DNA of 33,719 nucleotides from Azolla pinnata. Lineage: Eukaryota; Streptophyta; Polypodiopsida; Salviniales; Salviniaceae. A program made the translations under genes and the position numbers. The stretch is from the NCBI GenBank assembly GCA_037176905.1, contig JBBBWG010002192.1, forward strand, positions 1 to 33,719, read 5' to 3'. The notes under the pieces were generated by a model that searched no databases, had not been told where the DNA came from, and saw only the letters and a program-made list of their open reading frames with translations. Each line of letters starts with the position of its first letter. Position 1 is the stretch's first letter. Shown piece by piece: positions 21,278 through 33,330 of the stretch.

Positions 21278-22743
21278 TTCTCTTCCAAAGTTGCCGGATT
21301 GGGTGGAGCTTCTTGCCTGGTCGTTAGAAGAATGGCAGCCACATTACGAGGAATGGCTGGGATGCAGAGCTCCGAGGAAGGAAAGAAGGAGGAGGAGGAG
21401 AAGAAGAAGAAGAAGAAGGAATCAGAAAAACCAGAGATTTGGGCTGCAGATCAGTGCATCTGAGGCGAGGGAGAAGACAGGAGAATTGGGTTCATCACGA
21501 AAAGTTAAAGAGGGAGGGTAGGATCGCCAGAGAGGGCCATTTCTCCCTTCCCTCTTTCTCTCTGCCTTCCCCTGTTCCACCAGATACACATATATATATA
21601 GTCAGTCAGTCTTAACACATATCTACAGAATTTTCCCCTGTTTCTCTAGCAATCTGAAAACCACTCCATCTTGGAGGTGATTTTATGATACCGATCAGGA
21701 TCAGACAGAAACCGTGAAAGTGTATACGATGCAATCTTTTGTATTCAACAGGTTGCATTTCAATCGCAAATTCACTCTTCAAGATGCACAACTTGATAAC
21801 CAATCGAGTCTTTGAAGAGGGGAGCTACATCAAAGCATCAACGATCCAAACTTCCAATTTGCCTCTTTAAGGTCTTATACCATTTGACGTCTTTTCGCAT
21901 TGCAAGCACCAATTTTTTGCACCGATTGAAATTACTTTCCGATCGAAAGAGTGAAATGCAAAAAAACACATAGAGCCACTTTGTATACCAGAAACCTTGT
22001 CATTTGTCATCCGAATTCTGAGAAGCAACTCTATGTACACCAAGAAATTGTATACCATCTGTGGACATGCCACCTTCAGCAGAAGTGAAACTGACTATTT
22101 TAGAAGCAATGTAAACTAAGATGAAGCCATGTTTTGCAAACAGCAAACATCATCACCTGCAAGACTACTATGACTTCAGCTCAAAGGAGCATCAAAATCT
22201 CTGTTCAAAGGTTTTCCCCTTTGAATGCAAATGACCCTTTTTGGCCATATTAACTGATCGATGGAGGAATAACAAATGCCCCATAACACGATTCCAGAGA
22301 AAACATAATATTGTAATACTTAGTAGTAACACTATAAAGGTACAAAAGCCAATGATTCATTGGATATATTTCGTAAAAGCTATGTGCTTTAGTTAAGGGC
22401 ATCCCAGTGTTGTAGATTGTAATATTCCCAACATGGCTTCTTCAGAAACTAAATCATCAGAATCATATAAGTTCTTGAGAGCATCAAATGGATACCCTAT
22501 GATTTCAAAAACTATTAGAGAAAAGGAGCCCCAATTAGGTAATACAACATGGTAGTAGTACAGGGGGACTGAGTTAGCATCGGGTCGCAACTCGGATAAC
22601 CGCATCGTTCTACAAAGAAGGAAGAAACTAATTAGGCAGAAATGCATCCACTTTGTAATATGAGCCAATGTGAGTAAACCGATAGAACAAAATTTGTAAA
22701 GTTGGGCCACAATACGGAACTAAGTGCAGCAAACTATCCATGC
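21278..22743. other. Intergenic region: Rab-GAP promoter side and PRP40 3' side
   Basis: A GAG/AAG-rich tract at 21380-21420 (CTC/CTT on the gene strand) probably lies in the Rab-GAP 5' UTR. The rest, to 22743, should hold the Rab-GAP upstream region and the PRP40 3' UTR. Open frames such as 22393-22710 (minus) show no recognisable motif. Confidence 0.5.
21587..21601 (-). promoter_or_regulatory. Possible TATA box of the Rab-GAP gene
   Basis: On the minus strand ACTATATATATATGTG lies about 310 bases upstream of the Rab-GAP start codon. The pyrimidine-rich tract at 21380-21420 would fall in the 5' UTR. AT runs are common in this DNA, so this is a weak call. Confidence 0.3.
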
Positions 22744-25700
22744 CTACTGAATCTCTCCATCTTCTCCCAGTTCTCCATCCTCCAATTCATCAGGAATAGT
22801 ATGTCGACGATGTTCTTTGCGATGCCGTTTATGCTTGCTCTCGCTGTCGGAATTGGATTCGTAAGTATGCTGGAAAAAAACCCAAACCAGCGACACACAT
22901 GGAAGTTTAACATTAGCTCTTGTGCACAAACATAAACTGCTAACACAGCTCACAAGCATATAGCTTATTTGCAGAAGACACTAACCTTCCGAGACGACTT
23001 CCTCTTCTCTCCGCTATGTTTGCGCGACCTCTTGGAATCCTCTCTATCTTCTCTGTCTGTGCTTGCATCATCACTGCTCCTGCTTCGATGGCTTTTCCGG
23101 TGCTTTCGCTCCTTTTCCCGATCCTTCTCTTTACGCTTTTCCTCCTTCTGGACATGACTATTATTGCCACCCTCTGCAACTTCGATCTCTCTCTCCTTCC
23201 TACTCAGCTTCTCTTTCTCAGGTGGTTCGACATTACTATCTTTCCTACTTATCCTATGACTGCTCGCAGCTTCGCCAGCCTCAGTATCTCTGTCTCTTCT
23301 TGCATATTTCTCCCGTTCCTTCTCGAAAATGTCAAGATAACCCTCTTTTTCTCGCCTTGATTTTTCTCTCTCCTTCTCAACTAAATCACCATAAATTTCT
23401 TTTTCTTTCCTGCTTAACTTTTCTTTCTCCCTTTCTTTTCTCTCCTCCTTCCTTTTTTCTCTTTCCTTTTCTTTCTCCCTTTCCCTCTCTTTTTCTTTCT
23501 CCTTCTTTGCCTGATCAAACACTCGGCATATTTAGTAAAAGAAATAAATGAAGGACAAAAATTAAGGTCAAAATTCCCAGGTAAATCCCCCTATAACTAA
23601 GAGTTCCCCATTATACACAACAATTTTATCTTTGTACAACACTTGCCCTTCTCTGGTTACTCTTGCCACTGTATCAAGCCCACATTCTCACATTCTCACA
23701 ACAATAGAAACTGCCCGTAATGGTAAACTATGAAGTTCAATAGAGGGAAATGGCTACTCGATACCTTCTCCTCTTCACGTTTTTTCTCTTTTTCTTTGGC
23801 TTTCTGCTGTAATAATTCAACATAATCTTCAAAAAGCTTCTCACGCACAGATTCTTCAGTTAAAGCTCTGCATAACACATACGTATTAGTGCCTGTACAC
23901 AGCAAATCCTTGTATTTAGAATGCCAAAAAACACTTTTTCTTTTGAAGCCAGGAATGGGGAGGGAGGGGCCCTTAACAGGCTTACTAGAGCAGGGCATTG
24001 ACCTGGAGAGCAAATCTACTCCTACCTCCACCCTCGGTTATTTGTAAATGGTGGAAGCTTAAATTTGGAGAGGAAACATACCGAAATTGAGGAGCACTTT
24101 CCAACTGACTCTGGCACTCTTCCCATGTGGATGATGCTGTTATTGACTGCAGAGAAATCAAGTTTTCTTGACATAAACCAGTTATACATAAAAACATCTG
24201 TGTATTATTTGATACAATGTACTACCCACCTTTTCACTATGAAGAAGCTCGTTAAAGTCATCAATGATTCTTTTCCTTTTCTTTGCTTCCTTTTCCTCCT
24301 TCTCCTTAGCTCTATCTAGCAAATCCTCAAAAACAATCTGAAGAAAAAGCAAGCTATCATTTTTTGGTTAGCATGTCTTGAAAACAGTTCTTGCAGATAT
24401 TACAGGAGAAGAGTTAATCAACTATGCATGCTATAATTAATGAAAGATGTAAAAGAATTACACTCGAGAACACTCGCCTGAAAATTCGATTCATCAACTG
24501 TTGCCACATCGCCAGCTTCTGTAATTGCATCTTTGAACATGTCAAATGTCCACATAGACGTTACATTTATCTGTCCAAAAACATAGGTTTCAATATGACG
24601 AGCAGCAGTAAAAGATATTGTAAGATATATGTGTACCAGCACCTTTCCAGTCTTGATCAGTTCTTTTAAGATTCCCTTATCCTCTTGATACTGCATTATA
24701 AACAAATGTCGAATAAGAGCTTGAGAATCAATCATCACTCGGCTTGTTTGGCACGAGTTACATTTAATCACATACAAAAGTAAGATCTAGCTCACCTTCT
24801 TGTCGATATCCTCCATAACATCATCAAAAAGATCCTTTGGAGTTGATCCACTGAGGTTTGTGCACAGGGCCTCATATGCTGGAGTTTCTTTTAACTGCAA
24901 ATGCATTTTACTTGCTAGTTAGTACTGTGAAAAACATGTATAATTCACAGCTGAAGGTAGTGATATAACATTTGCCGTTGAGATATAGTCCTTCCATGTA
25001 AGACGAGCATTCAAGATGCCAGATTCTCTATGTTCTGAGAGCAATTTCCTGAATTCATCTCTGTTCTTTCTCTCCTTCCTCCTCTGCTGCTCCTGTACCC
25101 ACAACAATCTCTCAGCAGACAAAAATATGCAAGTTGACTACACAGACCAAAAGCCTTAAGACAGGAAAACAAAAGTAGGCAAGTGTACCTTGGGTTAACG
25201 TGAAAGAGTTATATAAAACAAACAATGCATGCAACTGGATAATCCATTAAAAGCAATCTTTAAAGACAGAAAAGTCTACATACAGCAATGCCTGATAGCA
25301 CCAGAAAGACACCTATGAAACAACTGATGATCACAAAAATAGCCAGATTCAAATTTCCTGTACCGAAGAAAAAACGACCTAGGTTTTAAGATCTGTGAGA
25401 ATCAATGTACGAGGTAGCTTTATCAATTCGCCCTGTGTGAGGAAAGACTATATCACATTGTACCACACAGCAGTTCATAATTTTCATATGCTACACTCTA
25501 TATTTAGTTCCATGCTATGTTAAAGCTCTATTTATTCACATAAGTTAGAAAATTAATAAGTTGGATTCCAAAAGGAGATTTATGTAAAGCCGAAAAAGAA
25601 TGGCCTAATTATGCAATAGTCTGAAGCTTCCATTATCTCCATCCTCTACATGCACACTTGACAATGCCACAATCACAATTATCAATGTTATGACCAAAGG

Positions 25701-28700
25701 ACGTTTCCAAATGCATGTATGGAACAAAAATACTCTCATCTAACTAAAACAGAACCTTCGCAGATCTCTTCTCCTCTTCTTCTAGTCTCTCTAAGTGGCG
25801 AATATGATCCTGCAAAACCGTCACAAGGGAATGGAAGTGTTGCAAGAGAGCATTGAGCTGAATTCGTAATAAGCTTTTAAATTTATAGTTACCTGAAAAA
25901 CTTCTAGTCTATCAATTTTCTCAAGACGAGAGTATCTTTCATCATCTTCAAGTTTGTCAACAACTTTTCTCCAATGAGTACTGACCTGAATATAAACTGA
26001 ACAATCAGTGACACATAGCAAAAGAATTTGACTGAAGAGCACCAGCAATACCTTTATAAAGTCACAAGACTCCAGAAAGGATTTATACTCGCAGAGATAT
26101 TTTTTCCTATCTTCTCGAGCTTTTTCCTTTTCCTGCCATATAACAATTTTACCGTGAATTGAAGAGTTCTCAGCTCAAATAAAAAGTGTAAACATAGGCT
26201 AGATTATTTAGCTATATACTTTCTTCTCTAGGTCCAGGAGATAATCATCAAAAAGCTCCAATCGATCTCTTTCTTTTTCAACTGCCTCGTATCTTGGGTC
26301 CTCTGCAAACAGTGTGGCAGCTTTACTGCATGAAGCATAGTTTTAATTATTTACAGTAAGTCTTCTGGAATAAGATTTCAGATGCAGTGATTTCAATGGA
26401 TGGGATTGTAGGAAAGGGAAATGACAAAAGGACAAATGGAATAGACCTCCATCTCATTGTTGAGGTTAGCTCTTTTGATTCCTGTCAACAAGATTTATGA
26501 ATAATCAAGTCATAGTAAGAATACAATACAGCTTAGGCATAAGCAGATTTATATATATGACATACCTGTAGCATAACCACAAATTCCTCCCTTGCTTTTT
26601 TCTGTTTAAGACGTTTTTCTTCAGCTTCTTGTTTCTTTCTTTGAGCTAAATACTGGAAAGTCATATACATAATTATAAGCCGAAACATGCATATAATTCA
26701 CTTTTGTCTTTAGCAAAGTCACAAAAAAATGCACAAACCTCATTGAAAGTTTGTTTCCGCTCTCCTAATGTCTTAAGGGCACCATACCGTTTATCATTAA
26801 TTATCACACGCATTGCCTGAACAACAGAAAAATTGACAAGTTGGCAATATTCAACTTTCTGCATTCTACTAAACAGGCAGACCAAGAACAAATGAAAGAT
26901 TACCTGTTCCCAGGTCCAGTCAGACTCAACATGTACAGCTTCAAGAAGCTCTTTGAAAGCATTTTTTGCCTCCTATAGACAGAGGAAATACATTTCAGAG
27001 TATGTCTTAGTAACACCTGAGTATATATCAGATACAAGTAGAACCAGATCGGCTATTACGGTTTTATTTGCATAGTTTGGTTGCTCCTCGACTATAGAAA
27101 CAGGTTTTTCTTCAGTTGACACATTGACATGTCCCACTGATGGCATCGACTTCTTTGCCTCCTTCACACATACAGACAAGAACCATTTTAGTAATACAAA
27201 GCAACTCAAATAGAGCAAAATGCATTGCAATGAGAATCGGATAAATACACATTTGGCTTTTAATGAGTACAGCTGGAAGCACTAATCAGGTTATAAGGAA
27301 ATAAACATTACAATGTATTTACCTCAATATCCTGGGGTGATATTTCCTCAGATGCATCTTTTTTTGGGACATCCTTATCTAACTTTGTTTTGTTGTCCAA
27401 CCTGCCAAGCATATTATTAGTGAAAACAAATCTCACAGAGCTAACGTCAGTTCTGCAAGTGAAGAAACTTTCCTTAAATGGACATACAGCCTATCCATGC
27501 GATAACCTTATATTATTTGAAGCCTACTTTTCCCTTACCAATAAAATCAAATGAAAGAATGGGATATACAACGTATTCTGCATCGCCAAAGTGGCTTATA
27601 AAACCAAAAGAGAATTCACATCTTAAAACTAAAGAATGATTTAAGAGTTTTTTGACTCTTTGGCTATAACTACCAAGTCAAACTTAAACGACAAAAAGCT
27701 CACGGAACTTTATGTTGATTAAAGATATGACACAACCAACAGCATAAATAACCCAAAGATAACATCTCAGGCCTTCAGTCAACAAAAGCATGAGCTATAT
27801 TCTTGACATTTAATATTTTATCGATACCAAAAGGCATAAAAAGTCACAATAACCATACTTATTGCCTGTCAGCAGGGTTACGTGCAATCACAGAAGAAAA
27901 TGTAACTAAAATCATACACTGGAGTGCTGTCTACTGTAGTGGTTGGCTGTGGGGGTGACAAAACCGATTGAGGTGCTATCCCCATCCCAAATGTACCATT
28001 TTCACTGCTTTGCTTCAAGGCTGAAGGAGGCAAAGGATGGAGAGTAGTAGCATCAGCTGCAGCTGGACTTGATGCTATTGGCAATGGATGCATAGCAGAT
28101 GGTGCACCAGCTGTAGGTCTGCTTTCTGCGGTATGTGTTGTTGCAGGACTAGCACTACTTTCGGCTCTTTCTCGAGCTAGCTGGAGATCATACAGTACAT
28201 GAATATAACATACAAGAGGAAAATTGATTCAAATCCAAAGACTCGTTCGCACGGTGCACCTTCATTTCTTCTGGCATAGTCCATTTTGACTGTTTGGTTA
28301 ATTTGTTATAATAATACCTGGCGCCAATAAAAAGAACCAAAGTTGTTCTCAAATAGCAATATTCCATCATTAGAAATGAAGAGAAAATGGGCTAGATCCA
28401 TACTTCCTTCCGTCTGCACTTGAAAACTCTTTCCAAACAGTTGAAGCATCAGCACGCTGTGAAAATCAATCCACCACCATTACAGACATATATAAAGACA
28501 GCTTATATAAAATCATATTCCCTTGTTGCACTGAAACATGCTCTGGTGCCAAGCACCAATACACCATAGTTTCTTGTACATCTCTCTGGTGAAGTAGAAT
28601 GGCCTTTCGAAATGTATGTGCAAGCATGTAAAATATATACAAAAACAAATCACAATCACTGATCAACCATATTACCACCATAACTAGGTTGCTCCTATTA

Positions 28701-31700
28701 TCATATGCAGGGAGAACTCCAATCTATGGCTTGAAAATGCATTAAACATCTGGAATTACTATGCAAACTGCGTTCTTGCTTCTTGTGTTTATGGCTAATA
28801 TTAAGTTAGGTATGCAAGACGATTCTGAAAGGGATGTAAAAGTAACATCAAGATTGTAAAAAGATGCTCTTTCGAATGCATTGGCAACTAGATACAGCGT
28901 CTTCATGCTAATGGTTAGCTTCTGATTATCGCAAGCTGCTTAAGCTCATTGAAAGCTTTGGGCCAAAACACCAATTACCATGCTTAAGATACAATATTTA
29001 GTTTTTTAATTCCACAAAATAAAGCAAGAAATGGAAAATATTATAAAAAATGCTCAATGACAGAATGGGATAAGGTTTATAATAATGCTTGTAGCTTTCT
29101 AAATCTTAATTAAACTACATAATTAACAAAATCTTTCAATGAGAAAAAAAAATCACAGAAAGATTGAAAACTGCATCTACTTAAGAAGTACTAAAACAAG
29201 ATTAAATATGACATCTCAGTGACAGATATCATCTTCTCACCTCTAATGGTGTCATCAGTTCCACAGGTTTCTCCCAACTTGAGACCTTGGTCTTTTTATT
29301 GTAATAGTACCTATATCAACACGATGCAAGTTACATAAAGATAACCACTATAAAGAGATAAAAAAACTTACTAATAGGTACCTCCTTCCATCAGGAGCAG
29401 AATGTTCCTGCCAATCTGAAGAGCTTGGGGGAGATGACTTTGCTGTGGTGACTGTAGAGCCCTGATATAGACAAACAGATAGGCACATCGATGTTCAAAA
29501 CAAAACCGAATCAAACTTCTGCACGTGCACCAGAACAGAACTCCTTACCGATGCAGAATTCGTTGTAAGGTTTTGCTGAGCCATCTGAGAGACTGGAGGA
29601 GGACCAGAAACGTTCGGATGACCTGGCCAAGGCTGAGAACCAGATTGTGTCCCTTGAAATTGCTGAGGTAGTAGTGGTGGTGGTTGAAATGGAACTGAGG
29701 CAACGCCAAAATTGGATTGGGGGTACGGGGGGGCAGATGAAGAGAACTAAACATACAAGAAAGATATCATAGCAAAAAGTAGGATCGACACCTATGCAGC
29801 TACATGGGCACCCTACCAGTCGACAATAAACAATGATGTTTCTAAAGGGAAGATGATTTACCTGAAAAGCACCCATACCAGGCGGAGGCCCGTTAGGAGG
29901 TGGTATTCCCATTGGTTGTACATTAGGTCTTTGCTGTTGACCATAATTCGGGGGTGCACCCTGTAATGGATGATTTGGCTGCCCAATTTGTGAATATTGT
30001 GGACCCATGGCCGGGTCGGGAGGTCCGACACCTGGGCGAAATTGCGGTTGTAAAAATGGTGGTCCTAACTGGCCACCTGCAGAGGATCTGAACTGCAATG
30101 GCTACAAGAACATCATATAATATGCATACGACAGGGACACCATTGCAAAAAAAAAAGGCACAGATTTGATGAGAATTTTATTTTTTTAATCTTCACAAAC
30201 CAATATTTTCTAAACTGAAATGTATATAAAAACAGCATATAATATGTGTATGATAGCCATATACACTACAAAATAAAGCATACTTAAAGAGTAAATGTAT
30301 GCACAACCTTGAGACCCCCATATTTATTGGAATGGTAACAATACACATGTTATGCCTTGACAGCTGGATTGACGCAAGAATAGAAATTGGATGTGAATGT
30401 AATCTGAGCCATATTTTCGAAAGAACAACATATATTATGCACATATGGATATGCAATAACCTCAAATTTCGACCAATAGCAAGCCGTGCAATAGCTGACA
30501 AGGAGCAGAACTACTAGGGCTCCAAAATCCATAAAAACATGTCCACATGACAAATACAGTAAAGCATAAATTTGGATGTCTGTATGAAGAGAAGATCTAA
30601 GGAATAAAAGAAACTTCGGGAAACGGAGTAAGAGAGCAGTGTTTACCCCTGGCCCTGTAGGAGCATTCGCTGCAGATGGAGGACCAGTTTGCGCTCCAGG
30701 ACCTAAATAATAAAACCAAATAACAATCATACAGAGCCGTGGCAATTTACATGTTCGCTATTAAGAGACCGCATAAGAACAGTCTTTTGTTTAATTCCCT
30801 TGGTTTCTTATGGATTTGCATGCTTTTTTGTAAAAAATTCCCACCACATATGAATGAATAGTTCAAACAAATCAAACAAAATTCAAAACATTCTGCACTT
30901 TTTCAGTTTCAACACGTGATTTTAGGACGACAAAACATACGGGTTACTATTTCACTTAGGGCGTTTTTCATTGATATATAAGGAATCTACTCTTTCATCA
31001 AGCGGTGGTTTATATGCTAGTAAATGTGATTTTACTATACACATATCTTCGCATTACCTCGACAATAAAATGACCGATGTTCAATGCTTTCACAAAATGT
31101 GTGACTGAACTGCCGAAAATGTTCTATCTGTTGCTAAAATGTGCAATGCATTTGCATTTTCGCCATTTTGCGCTTATACGCTAATGTGATTAGTGAAGGG
31201 TAAAAGAAACAAAAGTTTGACAGAAAGAATAAACGGCATACTCCTTCAGTACCAAGAAAATTAAAACTTCAGTAAAATGTGCAGTTTTACAAGCATATCC
31301 ACAAATCTGAGAGCAACAGCGTGCATGAGTTCACTGGGTGGCACTATAAAGATCAGGATTTGAGCTTGTGAGTCAGCATGCGAAGTGCATGCAATCGTGT
31401 TTCCTGTTGTGCTTTAGCAAAACAAGTTCAACCTCGACCGCAAAGACGATCCTCGAAATTGTAGTTTAGGTTTCGGTTCTTATCTGTCTCACTTCTTGTT
31501 CCTGGTTCCGGTCTTTGTGCTTCTCATTCACAAAATCTCAGAGAGAAGTTGCGAAAAAAAGACCACGCCGGAACATGAAAAAACCAGGACAGGAAGCTTG
31601 AAAAGAAGAGCACACATACAGACACGAGAGAGAGAGAGAGAGAGAGAGAATGAACCTGACATCCAGGAAGGCATGGTCATTCCACGTCCACGTCCAGCAC

Positions 31701-31725
31701 CCATGTCCGGGGGAAGGCCCGCCAT
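22744..31725 (-). CDS. PRP40: PRP40-like pre-mRNA-processing factor, two WW and six FF domains
   Basis: Twenty-eight exons give 1051 residues. Transcript order: 31725-31656, 30702-30647, 30101-29862, 29746-29549, 29461-29382, 29310-29241, 28456-28404, 28317-28260, 28180-27918, 27401-27323, 27161-27060, 26972-26904, 26816-26739, 26652-26566, 26481-26447, 26325-26220, 26132-26052, 25985-25893, 25809-25756, 25092-24976, 24894-24796, 24690-24643, 24570-24478, 24337-24230, 24146-24082, 23867-23765, 23510-22986, 22869-22744. A Pro/Gln-rich N-terminus precedes WW1 ([20 protein letters not shown], ~203-236) and WW2 ([20 protein letters not shown], ~245-275). Six FF domains run from about 424 to 825, then a Lys/Glu/Arg/Ser-rich tail ends [18 protein letters not shown]40 is a U1 snRNP-associated nuclear factor; WW and FF domains bind the branch-point protein and RNA polymerase II tail (family knowledge). 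Two donors are GC (after 24478; probably after 24976). Introns over 500 bases (30703-31655, 30102-30646, 28457-29240, 27402-27917, 25093-25755) show nothing recognisable. Plants usually have A/B/C paralogues; which this is was not decided. Confidence 0.94.
31631..31650. repeat. AG dinucleotide repeat at the first PRP40 5' splice site
   Basis: About ten AG units (CT on the gene strand) begin within ten bases of the exon 1 donor at 31655-31654, inside intron 1. A pyrimidine run this close to a donor could influence its use. Confidence 0.85.
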
Positions 31726-31838
31726 AGCGCAAAAACCCTGAGAAAAAACACAGAAGAAGATCGAGGGAAGGAGAAAACTATCTCTGAACTCCTGCTCCTC
31801 CTGCTTGTGTTCGTATATGTGGCGAAGCCGTACTTCAC

Positions 31839-31850
31839 CTTATATATACC
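31839..31850 (-). promoter_or_regulatory. Possible TATA box of PRP40
   Basis: On the minus strand GGTATATATAAGGTG lies about 115 bases upstream of the PRP40 start codon. That is a plausible TATA position for a leader of about 85 bases. Housekeeping plant genes often lack a TATA box, so this is tentative. Confidence 0.4.
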
Positions 31851-31920
31851 GATGCGTATCCGTATATGAATACGTATCCGTATCCGTATGTGCTTGTGCT
31901 TGTGCATGAGCATGCATAAG

Positions 31921-31951
<31 letters not shown>
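31848..31951. repeat. CGTATC hexamer-like repeats and CA dinucleotide run
   Basis: Diverged CGTATCCGTATATG and TATCCG units occupy about 31854-31890. A pure CA run lies at about 31921-31949, followed by ATGCATGCACATGTGCATGCA-type alternation. It is simple sequence upstream of PRP40. Confidence 0.85.
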
Positions 31952-33100
31952 GCATGCACATGTGCATGCAGCCCGCACATGCATTATTACCCACATACGC
32001 ATACATGTGCATACACCTCTAGTGTGGCTATACGCGTATACGCACGGATGTGTATAGTATAGGGAATTAGCCTGCAAGGCAGCCTAAAATCGAGAAAGTG
32101 GCGATTTCAGATTGATCTAAGAGAGCGTTCCAAGTGCGCAAGGAGCCTGGTTTGGGTTCAGTTGCTGGTTTAGGCCACGATTTCTGCTCCAAGGACCTCG
32201 AAACCCTGTTGATGATTATCGACGTGATGATTTGGATATTGATTCTATCTCCTTCAATTCTGACATGTGCTGCAGATGAGAATCGTCGTGCTCGGAGGAG
32301 GTTGATCTGTAGGCCGGTCGGTGAGTCCATGCTTAATGCTTTTGCAGGCGAGACGAATCCATGAACTGTCACTAAAGTTCACGTGAGCATCTATGTTGTA
32401 TAAACATCAGCCACGAACCGCTCTTTACTAGTTGGTAACCAAGTAGTTCAAATCCCCAGGGTGTGTCGAGACGCAAAACAAGCACGATCGAGCGCAGGCA
32501 CAAGCTAGCATGATACTAACACTTGCGAGAGCGGAGGAAACAGTGGAAGCTTGAGCAACAATGCGAAAGGAATGCACGCACTGTCGACGACGATTTTCGA
32601 CACGACACAATGTACGCGGCGTTAGGGTTTTGTCAACTGTTGCCCGAAAGGATCAGAACGCCCGATGTATATACGATACGATGTGCATGGCGTTGGGGTT
32701 CTGTTAAGGATATAAAAAAGAAAAAACCGATGTACCAAAAGAAGTCTTGGCATGGATATGTTCGTTCATCGGACGTCGATTTTGGCGACGCAAAACAAGA
32801 TACACGAACCTCGATTGTGAGCTAGCAGAAGCAAGTGCTGCAGCTCGGCTAGGCTTTGCTCGAGCATCAACAACTTCCGGTCTTTCCACGCACAGATGCA
32901 ATCGATATCCTCCGTCAAGCTTCCATTGGTCTCCACACTCTACAGCTGCTGAGCTATAGATGGGGGGGGGGACAACGCTTGCTGCTTCTTCTTCTTCTCT
33001 TTTTTTTTGTTTTTTGTTAACCAGCTCCTCCTCCTACGGAGAGTTGCTTGAAATAACCCACGAAACAAAGATGGCCCAAAAAAAAAGCTGGGAGTGATCC

Positions 33101-33107
33101 TATAAAA
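33101..33107 (+). promoter_or_regulatory. Probable TATA box of the right-hand protease gene
   Basis: CCTATAAAAATC followed by a CT-rich stretch (TCTCTCTCACTCATC), the usual layout of a plant core promoter with a pyrimidine initiator. Transcription from about 33135 would give a leader of roughly 195 bases before the ATG at 33331. Confidence 0.6.
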
Positions 33108-33162
33108 ATCTCTCTCACTCATCACTTTGGAGCTCAGCTCACTCGAGCATCATCGGTTGAAG

Positions 33163-33217
33163 AAACCCTAAACCCTGAGCCCTAAACCCCGAAACCCTCG
33201 AGCCTAAACCCTAAACG
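33163..33217 (+). promoter_or_regulatory. Cluster of telo-box-like AAACCCTA motifs
   Basis: AAACCCTAAACCCT at 33163-33176 is followed by CCCTAAACCC near 33180, GAAACCCTCG near 33191 and CCTAAACCCTAAACG near 33203. These match the plant telomere repeat and the telo-box found just after transcription starts of many plant genes. Position fits a promoter-proximal leader element of the protease gene rather than a real telomere. Confidence 0.6.
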
Positions 33218-33330
33218 TCGAGAGGGGCCCGAATCTTACTACTGGTAGGAGAGATCTAGCGATTTGGCACTGGCGAGAATTGCAATAGATTTGGCATCGG
33301 CGAGAATTCGAATCCATCGCGAAGATCACG

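Larger units (their letters stand above)
31726..33330. other. Divergent intergenic region: PRP40 promoter and protease promoter
   Basis: PRP40 (minus) and the protease (plus) are divergent, so both promoters lie here, about 1.6 kb apart from start to start. Between them are repeats listed separately. Open frames such as 32067-32372 (minus) and 32523-32825 (plus) lack motifs. A G-run (GGGGGGGGG) is near 32961 and a CTT/T tract at about 32984-33015. Confidence 0.55.

Noticed and set aside
23063-23551. 162-codon plus-strand Ser/Phe/Leu/Pro-rich frame
   Set aside because: It is the antisense of the Lys/Glu-rich PRP40 exon at 22986-23510.
33160-33217. Chromosome end or interstitial telomere
   Set aside because: Only a few imperfect CCCTAAA units at a core promoter position, followed by coding sequence; better read as telo-box motifs.
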